Positions 15,628-23,822 of a DNA stretch of 64,000 nucleotides are shown here, piece after piece. A program made the translations under genes and the position numbers. The notes under the pieces are model-generated. The model ran no database searches, was not told where the DNA came from, and saw nothing but the letters and a program-made list of their open reading frames with translations. Location: assembly GCA_002840645.1 (NCBI GenBank), contig PHBO01000014.1, positions 62,001 through 126,000 of the forward strand, read 5' to 3'. Each line of letters starts with the position of its first letter. Position 1 is the stretch's first letter. The DNA is from Candidatus Cloacimonetes bacterium HGW-Cloacimonetes-3 (GTDB lineage Bacteria > Cloacimonadota > Cloacimonadia > Cloacimonadales > Cloacimonadaceae).

Positions 15628-17289
15628 CTAATAGCTGAAGATGCTTCCATTGGTAAACTCTCGGATAATGGAATTATATGGCACCAATGCATCAGAAATG
15701 TCCTTGCTATGCGAGATAAGGTACAGAAGACGGTTCGCTTCCATATATGCAGACGAGCTGGGCGGAACATTCTTTAGCAATCTCCATGCATGCTTGCGTA
15801 ATATCCCCAGTTCGTAGGTCAGGCTACTGTTAAACATATAGTCTGCATTCTCCTGAAAGGGGAAGATGTTCTTTTCTTCGCCTTCACGCACATCACGCCA
15901 GCGGATAATGGTTTCCTCTGCACTATATCCACGATACTGATGATCGCGAATTATGCGCCTTAGCAAACGGCAATCTGTGGTGGGGATACGGTTATGGTTA
16001 TCTATATTCAATTGATTGAGTGCGCTTATGTATATCTTAGCTTTTCTGTTTGCAGGTATGGATTCTGTTAAGGTGTCGTTCAAACCGTGTATGCCTTCCA
16101 TAATAACCACGTTATCTTTACCAAGTTTCACGTAGTTATTGCTTCTCCGGCGTACTCCGCGGGTGAAATCATAGTGTGGCAATTCTATCTGATCACCATT
16201 TAAGAGCTGGGTAAGCTGCATGTTCAAAAATTCTAAATCCATCGCATAAATAGATTCAAAATCAAAATCTCCATTTTCTTTGCGCGCTGTTTTATCCCGG
16301 TTTATAAAGTAATCATCCATGCCAACCACTATCGGCTTGGCTTTACATGCCTGCAACTGCACACTAAGTCTTTTAGCAAAGGTAGTCTTCCCCGAAGAAG
16401 AAGGTCCGGCTATCAGAATAAGCTTCACTTCTTTCTTGGTAATGATATCAGCAGCTATCTCTGCAATCTTCTTTTCGTGCAGAGCTTCCTCTACCAGGAT
16501 AAACTGCGATATCTCGTATTTGTCGTTTAGCTCGTTGATATCCAGAATATTGTGCACCCGTAGAATATCCAGCCACTTATCATGTTCCTGGTGTAGGGCA
16601 AATACCTTCTTGGGGAGGTTAAAACTGTTCATTTCACCGTGTTTATCAGACGTGGGAAATCTAAGTATAAACCCCGGGGCATGATACACGATATCAAAGC
16701 TGCGGATCATGCTGGTGCGGTCGGCAAGAGTGCGGATAAAGCGATCATAGAATTTGCCACATCGGTAAATATGGACGCTTTCCTGATAGCTATACTTCAG
16801 GTTTTTCAACACATCCTTTCGCGCCATGGCACTAAAGATATCAATTGCTTCCTCGGTTTTAACCTCGATGCGGTCGATTGGGATGTCCGCTTCCACAATC
16901 CTGATCATTTCTTCTTTGATGCGGGCACAATCCTGCTCCGTGAATCGCTCTGTATTAAATACTTCGCAGAATATCCCGTCACCGATGGAATGTTCCACAA
17001 CCATAGAGTGCTCGTTACCCATCAAAGTATGCAGTGCTTTCGCCATAATAAATATAGCCGAATCCTGGTATATCCTGTTTCCTTCCGGGTGATTATAGGT
17101 AATGCAGTTTACCAGGGTCTCCCTATCCGGGACGTAATCTTCATTGACATATTCTCTATGGTTAATTTTATAGGACAGAACAAGGTTACGGTCTATATCT
17201 GTGCCTTTTAGTATTTGAGCAATGGAACGGGGGTTTTCCTGTTCGATTAAGCTATGCTTTATGCCGTCTAATCTGATGTCTATAATCAT
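15628..17289 (-). CDS. Uridine kinase-like protein with ThrRS-type N-terminal domains
   Basis: 553 aa. Residues 1-60 resemble a TGS domain and about 60-190 the editing-type domain of threonyl-tRNA synthetase (a KALHTLMGNEHS-like helix); the C-terminal half (about 285-500) is a P-loop nucleoside/phosphoribulokinase with Walker A GPSSSGKTTF, a VVGMDDYF substrate motif and VIMEGIHGLND. Such fusions are usually annotated as uridine kinase or nucleoside kinase, but the substrate is not proven, and the synthetase-like part lacks any aminoacylation core. It is the first gene of the mutL operon, divergent from the YitT-family gene at 17404. Confidence 0.87.
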   Translation of the reverse strand: MIIDIRLDGIKHSLIEQENPRSIAQILKGTDIDRNLVLSYKINHREYVNEDYVPDRETLVNCITYNHPEGNRIYQDSAIFIMAKALHTLMGNEHSMVVEHSIGDGIFCEVFNTERFTEQDCARIKEEMIRIVEADIPIDRIEVKTEEAIDIFSAMARKDVLKNLKYSYQESVHIYRCGKFYDRFIRTLADRTSMIRSFDIVYHAPGFILRFPTSDKHGEMNSFNLPKKVFALHQEHDKWLDILRVHNILDINELNDKYEISQFILVEEALHEKKIAEIAADIITKKEVKLILIAGPSSSGKTTFAKRLSVQLQACKAKPIVVGMDDYFINRDKTARKENGDFDFESIYAMDLEFLNMQLTQLLNGDQIELPHYDFTRGVRRRSNNYVKLGKDNVVIMEGIHGLNDTLTESIPANRKAKIYISALNQLNIDNHNRIPTTDCRLLRRIIRDHQYRGYSAEETIIRWRDVREGEEKNIFPFQENADYMFNSSLTYELGILRKHAWRLLKNVPPSSSAYMEANRLLYLISHSKDISDALVPYNSIIREFTNGSIFSY

Positions 17290-17326
17290 ACCTAAATTCC
17301 TTTCTTTTCTAAGAGAGTCAGGAAAA

Positions 17327-17355
17327 TTGACACAGGGTTTTAGTCAAGCTAATAG
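17327..17355 (+). promoter_or_regulatory. Promoter of the YitT-family gene
   Basis: TTGACA (17327-17332), exact 17-bp spacer, TAATAG (17350-17355), about 50 nt before the ATG. The best -35/-10 pair in the window. Confidence 0.6.
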
Positions 17356-17403
17356 GATGTGATTCCTATTATGTAATTCACGTAAGATATAAGGAAATCT
17401 ATC

Positions 17404-18360
17404 ATGAAGAAGCTAAGTAAAAAACAGCGTTTACAAAGAGATATCGGGCATTTTGCAGGGATCATCTTCGCATCTGTGTTTTTTGCCATTGGATACTCCT
17501 GGTTTCTACTGCCTTATAACATGGCACCCGGGGGAGTTGGCGGTTTATCTCAGATATTAAACCATTTCTTTGGCATCCCGAATGGATTGTCCATGATAGC
17601 CATAAACATCCCCCTCTTCATCATTAGCTTTATATTCATCGGCAAATCCTTCGGCACTAAAAGCCTTTATGGTATGCTTGTCAGTGCCTTCATGACCGAT
17701 CTTATCAGCCTTCCCATGCTACATCGGCTTGGATTAATCGCTGATCTGGCTCCTTATACCCATATCTCAGGTGGACGTACCATCTATGCCATGCTTGGTC
17801 CGGAGGATTTATTCCTGAGTGCCATTGCCGGAAGCGTAATGCTGGGAATTGGACTGGGATTAATCTTCAGGTTTCGTGGTTCAACAGGTGGAACGGACAT
17901 TCCCGTTGCGCTTATCAAGCAAAAAGCCAATATCTCCATTGGGATGGGCTATTACATAGTGGAAACAGGCATAATACTATTGGTAGCTTTTGTCTTGGGT
18001 GATCTTAAGCTGCTCATCTGGGGTTATCTGAACCTGTTTATCACCACCAAAATCACCGATCTTGCCAGTGAGGGTCTCCCCTACATCAAGGGAGTTTATA
18101 TAATATCGGACGATGTGGATGAAATCCGCAACGATATCTATGAGAAACTGGATAGGGGTGTTACCTATTTTAAAGGAACACGAGGTTTTAATCAGAGAGA
18201 TACAAATGTGCTCTTCTGTGTGCTGAACAGACGCCAGGTACCCATCCTTACGGATATTGTGAAAGAAATTGATCCCGATGCCTTTATGATCCTTACCGAC
18301 GTGTATGATGTGCTGGGCTACGGCTTCAAATCCCGCAAGCTGAACTTAAGCGATAATTAA
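17404..18360 (+). CDS. YitT family membrane protein (DUF161 + DUF2179)
   Basis: 318 aa. About five or six hydrophobic helices occupy residues 15-225, with the family-typical PYNMAPGGVGGLSQIL and GSTGGTDI motifs, and a soluble C-terminal DUF2179 domain (about 230-310, VYIISDD...FCVLNRRQVPIL..I). Family members are widespread and poorly characterised; transport or export roles have been suggested, but none can be read from sequence. It is monocistronic with its own TTGACA promoter. No clear terminator follows; the 18361-18523 gap has a TCTAACTTCTAACGTCAAACG low-complexity tract. Confidence 0.9.
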   Translation: MKKLSKKQRLQRDIGHFAGIIFASVFFAIGYSWFLLPYNMAPGGVGGLSQILNHFFGIPNGLSMIAINIPLFIISFIFIGKSFGTKSLYGMLVSAFMTDLISLPMLHRLGLIADLAPYTHISGGRTIYAMLGPEDLFLSAIAGSVMLGIGLGLIFRFRGSTGGTDIPVALIKQKANISIGMGYYIVETGIILLVAFVLGDLKLLIWGYLNLFITTKITDLASEGLPYIKGVYIISDDVDEIRNDIYEKLDRGVTYFKGTRGFNQRDTNVLFCVLNRRQVPILTDIVKEIDPDAFMILTDVYDVLGYGFKSRKLNLSDN

Positions 18361-18523
18361 CTGCTTCGCATTGTCCATATAATAGTGTATTCCGTACACT
18401 TCTGAATCGTATTTAACAAAGAGTAAAAGAGGAAAAAGAGAGGGATTAGGTACTTGGTTCCATGTTTTGGTGCGAAGTCGTCTAACTTCTAACGTCAAAC
18501 GTTAAACCTAACCCGCTAACCCA

Positions 18524-20746
18524 CTACTTTACAACCATCAGCTTACCCGTCTGGCTATGATTACCTTGTTTCAGCCTCACAAAATACACTCCGCTACCAA
18601 GCACACGCCCGGCACTGTCCCTGGTATCCATTCTCAGCAAATTCAATCCTTCTTTCGTGTAACTATAAGTCTTGGCAAAAACCTTCTGCCCACGCAAGTT
18701 ATAGAGTTCCAATTCTGTCTCGCCATCCGCAGGGAGTTTGCAGATAATGTTTATCCTGCCCTTACCGGGATTGGGAAAAATACTTAGCTTCTGATCTGCC
18801 TCGGGTGTATTTACATGCGTGAAAGTAATCGCCGTGCTTGCATCCAAAACCTGCAGGCTTTTCCCTCGCCCCACATATATGCGGTCACCATTAACCGCAT
18901 ACGAGGTTACAATAAATCCCGTAGTGCCCACCACGACCCGTTCAATATCCCGATAGGCGACTTCTTTCAGGTTCTCAGGATCTTGGATGTTATACACAGA
19001 TAGCCCGTCACAACTACCAATCAACAATCCCGCCCCCAATTTGGATATATCGGTACATGTGGAATATCTGGTTTGATATATATTCATCTCATCTGCTCCA
19101 TCATATCCCAGCTTGATGCGGACAAGATAGCCACCAAAGGTGATGGCATACAGGTAATTTTCAATCTTTAACATCCGATAGGGACGGATGAAAGGAGTTT
19201 GCATATAGAGGGGTATTTCATACAGAAAGACCGGTGTAATAGACTGGCGGGCATCGTAACAACGTATTGAGTAGCCCGAACCCACCCAGAGCATCCCACC
19301 CTTGGCAACAGCACACTGGTACTCAACGTTTTCTTGCAGAAAGCATAGCAATGCGGGCTGTTCGATATTGCTTATATCCACAACAAAAAGCCCCTCATCT
19401 TTGTTGCATATATAAGCTATATCTCCATCCAGAGTAATCTCACCGCCCCATTCGCTGGATCCAAGCTCCAGAACAGCTTTCTGAGTTCTGCTTGGCAGAT
19501 CGAACAGAACCAGGTAACAAGTCGGCAATCCATTCTGATATGGCTCTGCGAGGGTTGTGTATAGCAGTGTGTCGTTATGAATATTCATATAGCTGAAGTT
19601 GTTTGCACTTAAGTTATACAGCGGATAAGCCGTCTCATCGGCGTTAAAACCCAGTATCTGGATAAAGTTATTCGAGTTTATCCCTATCGTCCAATCCCCC
19701 TGGGATACTATGCCGTAGATGCTATCCAGTGGGTAGCTAAGGTCAAAACTCGGCATACTGTCGCCATCAAGCACAGAAAACTGGATGAATTGCGCGTTTT
19801 GATTTGTCCGCAATGTCATTAGTCTTGCATCCATATTGAAGCGAAACATACCATTAGCGTTGTAGGTTTGCGAGAAACATATCTGTGGGGAATCCAGGTT
19901 GCTGATATCTACTCCTAATATACCGCTACCGTCATCATAAGTAGTAAACTTACACCAAAAGCGGTTGTTATGGATATAGCCTTTATTCTCACTCACCTGA
20001 GCTCCCAGAGACAAAGTAGCTCTTAAGATTGGCTCCTGGCTAAAATCATACACGCTAGCAAAATACCCGCAACCAACCACCAAGTTGTTGCCGCTAAACG
20101 TAAAAGCAGCCGTGTTGATATATTCTAAGCCACTGATAAAGTGTAGCTCGCTGCTTATCTGCAGATTGGCGGGATCTGTGGTGTTAACCACATCAACAAC
20201 TGAAGAGCCACAAACCAGCCAGCCATCGCCACAGGCTATACTCTGGGGATAGTTATTTACCCGCAGGGAATCCAACAGTTGGGGAGCCAGGGGATTGCTT
20301 AGTGAGTAAGCATATAAGTAACTAACCTCATCATATTTGGTGATGTATAAGATATCATCGTGAATGCTTTGGCTAACAATTCCGTCCCATTCTAACCTGG
20401 CGTACAACTGCGGAGCCAGGGGGTTGCTAAGCGAGATAATGGCAATGCAATCAGAGAAAAAGAGATAGGCATATTGCCTATTTATATTGATCCATTTACA
20501 GGTACCACTAACCTCGGGAGCGTCATAACTTGCCACTAAGCGCGGATGTTGTGCATCACTGAAATCCATTATCTGCAGGTGGTGCTCACCGCCTATGAAA
20601 ACAGCATAATCGCCATACATGGCAAAGCTTTCCACATCTCCCAATGCGTGCATGGATTCGGATAGCAAGGGGATGTTGTCTGCCAGCAGCAAAGAGCCAC
20701 AGCAATATAACAACAAAACTATAAAGGAAACAATTACATTACGCAT
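18524..20746 (-). CDS. Exported beta-propeller-like (LVIVD) protein with type IX-like sorting domain
   Basis: 740 aa. A signal peptide (VIVSFIVLLLYCCGSLLL) is followed by about 620 residues of repeated LVIVD-like units, seen as repeated -VDISN- and SLSNPLAPQL motifs, expected to fold as a propeller. The last 80 residues are a FlgD-like/type IX sorting domain (LSIFPNPGKGRINI ... GVYFVRLKQG). A surface location is likely; ligand and function are unknown. Two SLSNPLAPQL units about 45 residues apart (about 102-113 and 148-157) show recent internal duplication. It is monocistronic with a TTGACA box 43 bp before the ATG. Confidence 0.88.
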   Translation of the reverse strand: MRNVIVSFIVLLLYCCGSLLLADNIPLLSESMHALGDVESFAMYGDYAVFIGGEHHLQIMDFSDAQHPRLVASYDAPEVSGTCKWININRQYAYLFFSDCIAIISLSNPLAPQLYARLEWDGIVSQSIHDDILYITKYDEVSYLYAYSLSNPLAPQLLDSLRVNNYPQSIACGDGWLVCGSSVVDVVNTTDPANLQISSELHFISGLEYINTAAFTFSGNNLVVGCGYFASVYDFSQEPILRATLSLGAQVSENKGYIHNNRFWCKFTTYDDGSGILGVDISNLDSPQICFSQTYNANGMFRFNMDARLMTLRTNQNAQFIQFSVLDGDSMPSFDLSYPLDSIYGIVSQGDWTIGINSNNFIQILGFNADETAYPLYNLSANNFSYMNIHNDTLLYTTLAEPYQNGLPTCYLVLFDLPSRTQKAVLELGSSEWGGEITLDGDIAYICNKDEGLFVVDISNIEQPALLCFLQENVEYQCAVAKGGMLWVGSGYSIRCYDARQSITPVFLYEIPLYMQTPFIRPYRMLKIENYLYAITFGGYLVRIKLGYDGADEMNIYQTRYSTCTDISKLGAGLLIGSCDGLSVYNIQDPENLKEVAYRDIERVVVGTTGFIVTSYAVNGDRIYVGRGKSLQVLDASTAITFTHVNTPEADQKLSIFPNPGKGRINIICKLPADGETELELYNLRGQKVFAKTYSYTKEGLNLLRMDTRDSAGRVLGSGVYFVRLKQGNHSQTGKLMVVK

Positions 20747-20783
20747 ATAACCTCTGATTCGCGTATAAATGAAGTTATATTAT

Positions 20784-20789
20784 TGTCAA
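20784..20789 (-). promoter_or_regulatory. TTGACA box upstream of LVIVD protein gene
   Basis: TTGACA on the minus strand, 43 bp before the start codon; TTTATA follows after about 15 bp. Confidence 0.45.
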
Positions 20790-20937
20790 GTACAATTGGT
20801 GATGCTGGGAGAAACCACCGCTTTTGGTAATTGCTTCATGGTGTTTATGTGTATGCATACATGTCAACATATTTCTGGAGTTTCAGTGGCAATGCTCATT
20901 TTCTGCGCTTAAAAGTTGGCTTAGCACAATCATCTTC

Positions 20938-21013
20938 CTTGCTTGCATTACTTATGCATTACGCATGAACTACGGATGGGATGCGTATTTCATGCGTAAT
21001 TCTATAGTAATTC
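20938..21013. repeat. 76-bp palindromic repeat, copy 1
   Basis: Contains ATTACGCATGAA (20958-20969) and its exact complement TTCATGCGTAAT (20989-21000). The same 76-bp unit (CTTGCTTG...CTATAGTnATTC) recurs at 31286-31361 at the same length and roughly 80-85% identity. It lies in the 466-bp gap 20747-21212, which also holds the element at 21051-21165; no gene is seen there. Confidence 0.75.
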
Positions 21014-21050
21014 CTGATGGGAAGCATCAACAAAAGGCTATTGAATAATC

Positions 21051-21165
21051 TGGAACACCGAATTCATTCGGTTGGATCGCCGAATTTATTCGGTAGGTTA
21101 TGTCTGTTTCCGGCTTAAAAACCGGATAAATCCGGTTGTACCAACCGGCTAAAGCCGGTGTTCCA
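21051..21165. repeat. 115-bp element with perfect 10-bp terminal inverted repeats
   Basis: Begins TGGAACACCG and ends CGGTGTTCCA. Inside are further inverted units (CCGAATTCATTCGG, CCGAATTTATTCGG, CCGGCTAAAGCCGG, ACCGGATAAATCCGGT), giving a multi-hairpin. No ORF. It looks like a small non-coding palindromic repeat of the kind moved by REP-associated transposases. Confidence 0.7.
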
Positions 21166-21212
21166 ATCATGTGCTACGGTATTTGCATCTTAATATTATC
21201 AATAAGCGGGCT

Positions 21213-22043
21213 TTATATACTTGTGGTGGATGCCAAAGTTACCAGAGCCATGATGGCTTCAAAGATGATGCCATAATCATCATCGGTATATTCCACGGTT
21301 CTGCCGTCCAGTCTTTTGGTGTAGGGCATCAGGCAGGCTACATCAGCCATGGCAGTGGAATGAAACTCTATTTTAAGGGTAATGGGCTTGTTAAAGGTGT
21401 AAAGGGGGATGTTCTGCTTGGCAAGGCTGTTCTGCACAGCTTTTTCCACCAGGGGCTTTACGGCAGCGGAGGAATAGTTCTTGGCGGCAAACTTGGCAAC
21501 TGCTTCTTTGGTGCACACGTATTCCAGCCAGGGCATGGGCTCCTGCATCTCCTGCTGTAGTGCCTTGTCGCCACTGATCAGGGCTACGGGAACGCCGTGA
21601 TATCCGGCAAAGGCAGCGTTTATCAGAGCTTCATTCATGCGGATTCCGTTTATCCAGATCTTCTGGATACGGCTGTTGGAATAGGTATGATCCATGTTAC
21701 CTTTAAGGGTGCCGGTGCCTGCATGGTAACCCAGAAAGAACACCATGCTATAGGAGCTGTCGAACCCAGGCATCATATAAGCCGGGCGCGGTCCACCGCT
21801 TATTAAGGACATGCGGGCATCCATTGCGATGATGCTATAATCCAGATTATCTCCCCCGGAGTGTGAATCGGCGATTACGATTTCATCTATCTGGCTGTTT
21901 TCAGGGCTGTTAAGAATAGCTTCTATGGCGTCACATACATGTTGCTGCATATTGCGGCGCACTGCTGCGCGGTCTGTTTTTTCCTGATCCCAGTTAAAAG
22001 TTCCGGGCATTCCTTCCATATCTATGGAGATATAGATTTTCAT
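21213..22043 (-). CDS. M55-family metallopeptidase (DppA-like D-aminopeptidase)
   Basis: 276 aa. The pattern matches zinc D-aminopeptidase DppA: SIDMEGMPG at 6-14 (metal ligands D8, E10), ADSHSGGDNLD with a metal-binding histidine, GYHAGTGTLKGNMDHTYS with two histidines, and the NEALINAAFAGYHGVPV region. It probably hydrolyses small D-amino-acid peptides or wall-derived fragments in the cytoplasm. It overlaps the upstream psuG by 4 bp and is last in the rlpA-psuG-M55 cluster. A palindromic repeat pair lies immediately downstream. Confidence 0.92.
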   Translation of the reverse strand: MKIYISIDMEGMPGTFNWDQEKTDRAAVRRNMQQHVCDAIEAILNSPENSQIDEIVIADSHSGGDNLDYSIIAMDARMSLISGGPRPAYMMPGFDSSYSMVFFLGYHAGTGTLKGNMDHTYSNSRIQKIWINGIRMNEALINAAFAGYHGVPVALISGDKALQQEMQEPMPWLEYVCTKEAVAKFAAKNYSSAAVKPLVEKAVQNSLAKQNIPLYTFNKPITLKIEFHSTAMADVACLMPYTKRLDGRTVEYTDDDYGIIFEAIMALVTLASTTSI

Positions 22044-22972
22044 GCTAACTCCTTTGCGACTATTGCGCCAACCTTAACATTATTCATAAGTAGAGATAGG
22101 TTTGTGGTAACCGATACTCCTTTGGTGGATTCGGATAAGTAAGCAAGAAGATAAGGTGTAAGTTCTTTGCCGTGAATACCCTTTTGTTTGGCACTGGCGA
22201 TGGCATTGTCTATATGTGCGGCAATTACAGTGCAGGGGATTTCATCTTCCCGGGGAACAGGATTAGCTAATAGTATTCCGCTTGGCTGGGGATCAAGGGC
22301 TATCATGCTGCGATATATATCGGCAAGTTCTGTGGCATTATCCACCCTATCTATGCTTATGCCCGAGGAACGGGAGTAGAAAGCGGGAAAATCAGAGGTT
22401 TGCCATCCTAATATAGAAACGCCCAAGCTCTCCATGTATTCCATCGTTGCGGGTATATCCAGAATTGCTTTGCATCCTGCCGAGACAACAATAACGGGAA
22501 TCTGAGACAGTGCTTTGAGGTCACTGGAGATATCAAGCGTATTCTCCCAGCCACGATGCACACCACCGATACCGCCGGTGGCGAATACTTTAATCCCTGC
22601 ATGATAAGCAAGCAACATGGTAGCGGATACTGTTGTACCGCCGCTTAAACCTTTTACCATAGCTGTGGGGAGTTCGCGGCGTCCAAATTTATGCAATTCA
22701 GCATGATTATGCATTTTTTCTTTCAAATTGCTAATATCAGCATCTTCCATGCCAATGTGTGCCACGCCATCAAGTATTATTATAGTTGCCGGCTCAGCTC
22801 CGCAGTCTTTGCAAAGCTGCTCCAGCTCGGATAATACCTCAAAATTGCGGGGATATGGTAAGCCATGGGTAAGCACAGTGGATTCCATTGCCAGCACGGC
22901 AGTGCCCTCCACCAACGCTTTCTGTACCCTGTGTGATACTTTTATGGGTAAAAGCTTGGTTGTTTCTTTCAT
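22040..22972 (-). CDS. psuG: Pseudouridine-5'-phosphate glycosidase
   Basis: Cleaves pseudouridine 5'-phosphate to uracil and ribose 5-phosphate. Family motifs are clear: AMESTVLTHGLPYPRN near the N-terminus, KGLSGGTTVSATM and ATGGIGGVHRG in the active site, and GISIDRVDN further on. 310 aa is the usual length. The partner kinase PsuK is not next to it; a PfkB kinase must be elsewhere if the full pathway exists. It is coupled (4-bp overlap) to the M55 peptidase, suggesting a joint salvage role, and lies 48 bp downstream of rlpA. Confidence 0.95.
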   Translation of the reverse strand: MKETTKLLPIKVSHRVQKALVEGTAVLAMESTVLTHGLPYPRNFEVLSELEQLCKDCGAEPATIIILDGVAHIGMEDADISNLKEKMHNHAELHKFGRRELPTAMVKGLSGGTTVSATMLLAYHAGIKVFATGGIGGVHRGWENTLDISSDLKALSQIPVIVVSAGCKAILDIPATMEYMESLGVSILGWQTSDFPAFYSRSSGISIDRVDNATELADIYRSMIALDPQPSGILLANPVPREDEIPCTVIAAHIDNAIASAKQKGIHGKELTPYLLAYLSESTKGVSVTTNLSLLMNNVKVGAIVAKELA

Positions 22973-23020
22973 GATACCTATCTTTATTCAGCCAGTCCTG
23001 TGAATAAGGGTGGATATCAG

Positions 23021-23515
23021 TTATCTGTGGGCTAAGCTTGGTTCTACACTTTCCTCTGTGATATAATTGACTTCCACAGGGACAACTCCTGCTCGCAACA
23101 TGCCAATCTCTTTGGCTGCTGCATAGGATAAATCTAAATCTCTGCCACGTGTGAAAGGACCGCGATCATTTACGCGAACGGTTACGGATTGGCCGGTCTT
23201 GGGGTTTGTTACCTTGAGGAGGGTTTGGAAGGGGAGGTTTTTGTGAGCACAGGTTAAGGCATAGTGGTCATAAGGTTCGCCACTTGCTGTTTTACGTCCA
23301 TGGAAGCGTTTCGAATAATACGTAGCCACCATGGTTTCTCCTGGTGGAGCTCCCGGAGGCTCTTGGGTATGTAGCGAATCTATCACCAGCTCGCTTTGCG
23401 AGGTTGGTTCGAAGTCGCTGTTTGGGCTCGACACTGATTCTGCGATTATAGGTGCTACTAATAGCAACTGAAACCCCAAAAAAAGGGCGAGCAATTTCTT
23501 GCTTTGTTTTTTCAT
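23021..23515 (-). CDS. rlpA: RlpA-like septal/lytic double-psi beta-barrel protein
   Basis: 164 aa. A signal peptide (LLALFLGFQLLLVAPIIAES) is followed by a variable linker and a single double-psi beta-barrel domain with VATYYSKRFHGRKTASGE and VRVNDRGPFTRGRDLDLS, the classic RlpA pattern. There is no lipobox and no SPOR domain, so it should be a soluble periplasmic protein; RlpA proteins cleave denuded peptidoglycan glycans in some bacteria. It is first gene of the cluster that continues with psuG. Confidence 0.92.
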   Translation of the reverse strand: MKKQSKKLLALFLGFQLLLVAPIIAESVSSPNSDFEPTSQSELVIDSLHTQEPPGAPPGETMVATYYSKRFHGRKTASGEPYDHYALTCAHKNLPFQTLLKVTNPKTGQSVTVRVNDRGPFTRGRDLDLSYAAAKEIGMLRAGVVPVEVNYITEESVEPSLAHR

Positions 23516-23565
23516 AATTTCCCTGTCTTAATTGATGGGGTCACGCTGTTTCCCACAGAGGTATC

Positions 23566-23571
23566 TGTCAA
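23566..23571 (-). promoter_or_regulatory. TTGACA box upstream of rlpA
   Basis: TTGACA on the minus strand, 56 bp before the rlpA ATG. The remainder of the 307-bp divergent gap 23516-23822 holds only AT-rich sequence and the TTGACT at 23760; no gene seen. Confidence 0.4.
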
Positions 23572-23759
23572 GCAAAAAAACAATGAAAACCACGTAATCA
23601 GTTGATATGCTATCAAGTAGGCACAGCTGGCTAACCACGCTAAAAGTGATTTCTCGTATAGTGTTTTAGAGTTAAGAAAGTAAAATAGTGGGTACCGAGG
23701 AAAACATGTAAGAATTCACAGCCGATTTTAGGCTTGCAGGGGGGAGTTTGGGAAATATC

Positions 23760-23765
23760 TTGACT
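23760..23765 (+). promoter_or_regulatory. TTGACT box upstream of GlmL-like gene
   Basis: TTGACT 63 nt before the ATG; no -10 at 17 bp, though TATCATAAT occurs closer to the start. AGGGAG precedes the ATG as a ribosome-binding site. Confidence 0.35.
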
Positions 23766-23822
23766 AAACTGTGGGATTGCATTGGAGTGCGCTATTAACT
23801 TATCATAATCAAGGGAGAACTT

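Noticed and set aside
16639-17211. 190-aa plus-strand ORF opposite the uridine kinase-like gene
   Set aside because: Shadow ORF; the minus-strand product has conserved motifs throughout.
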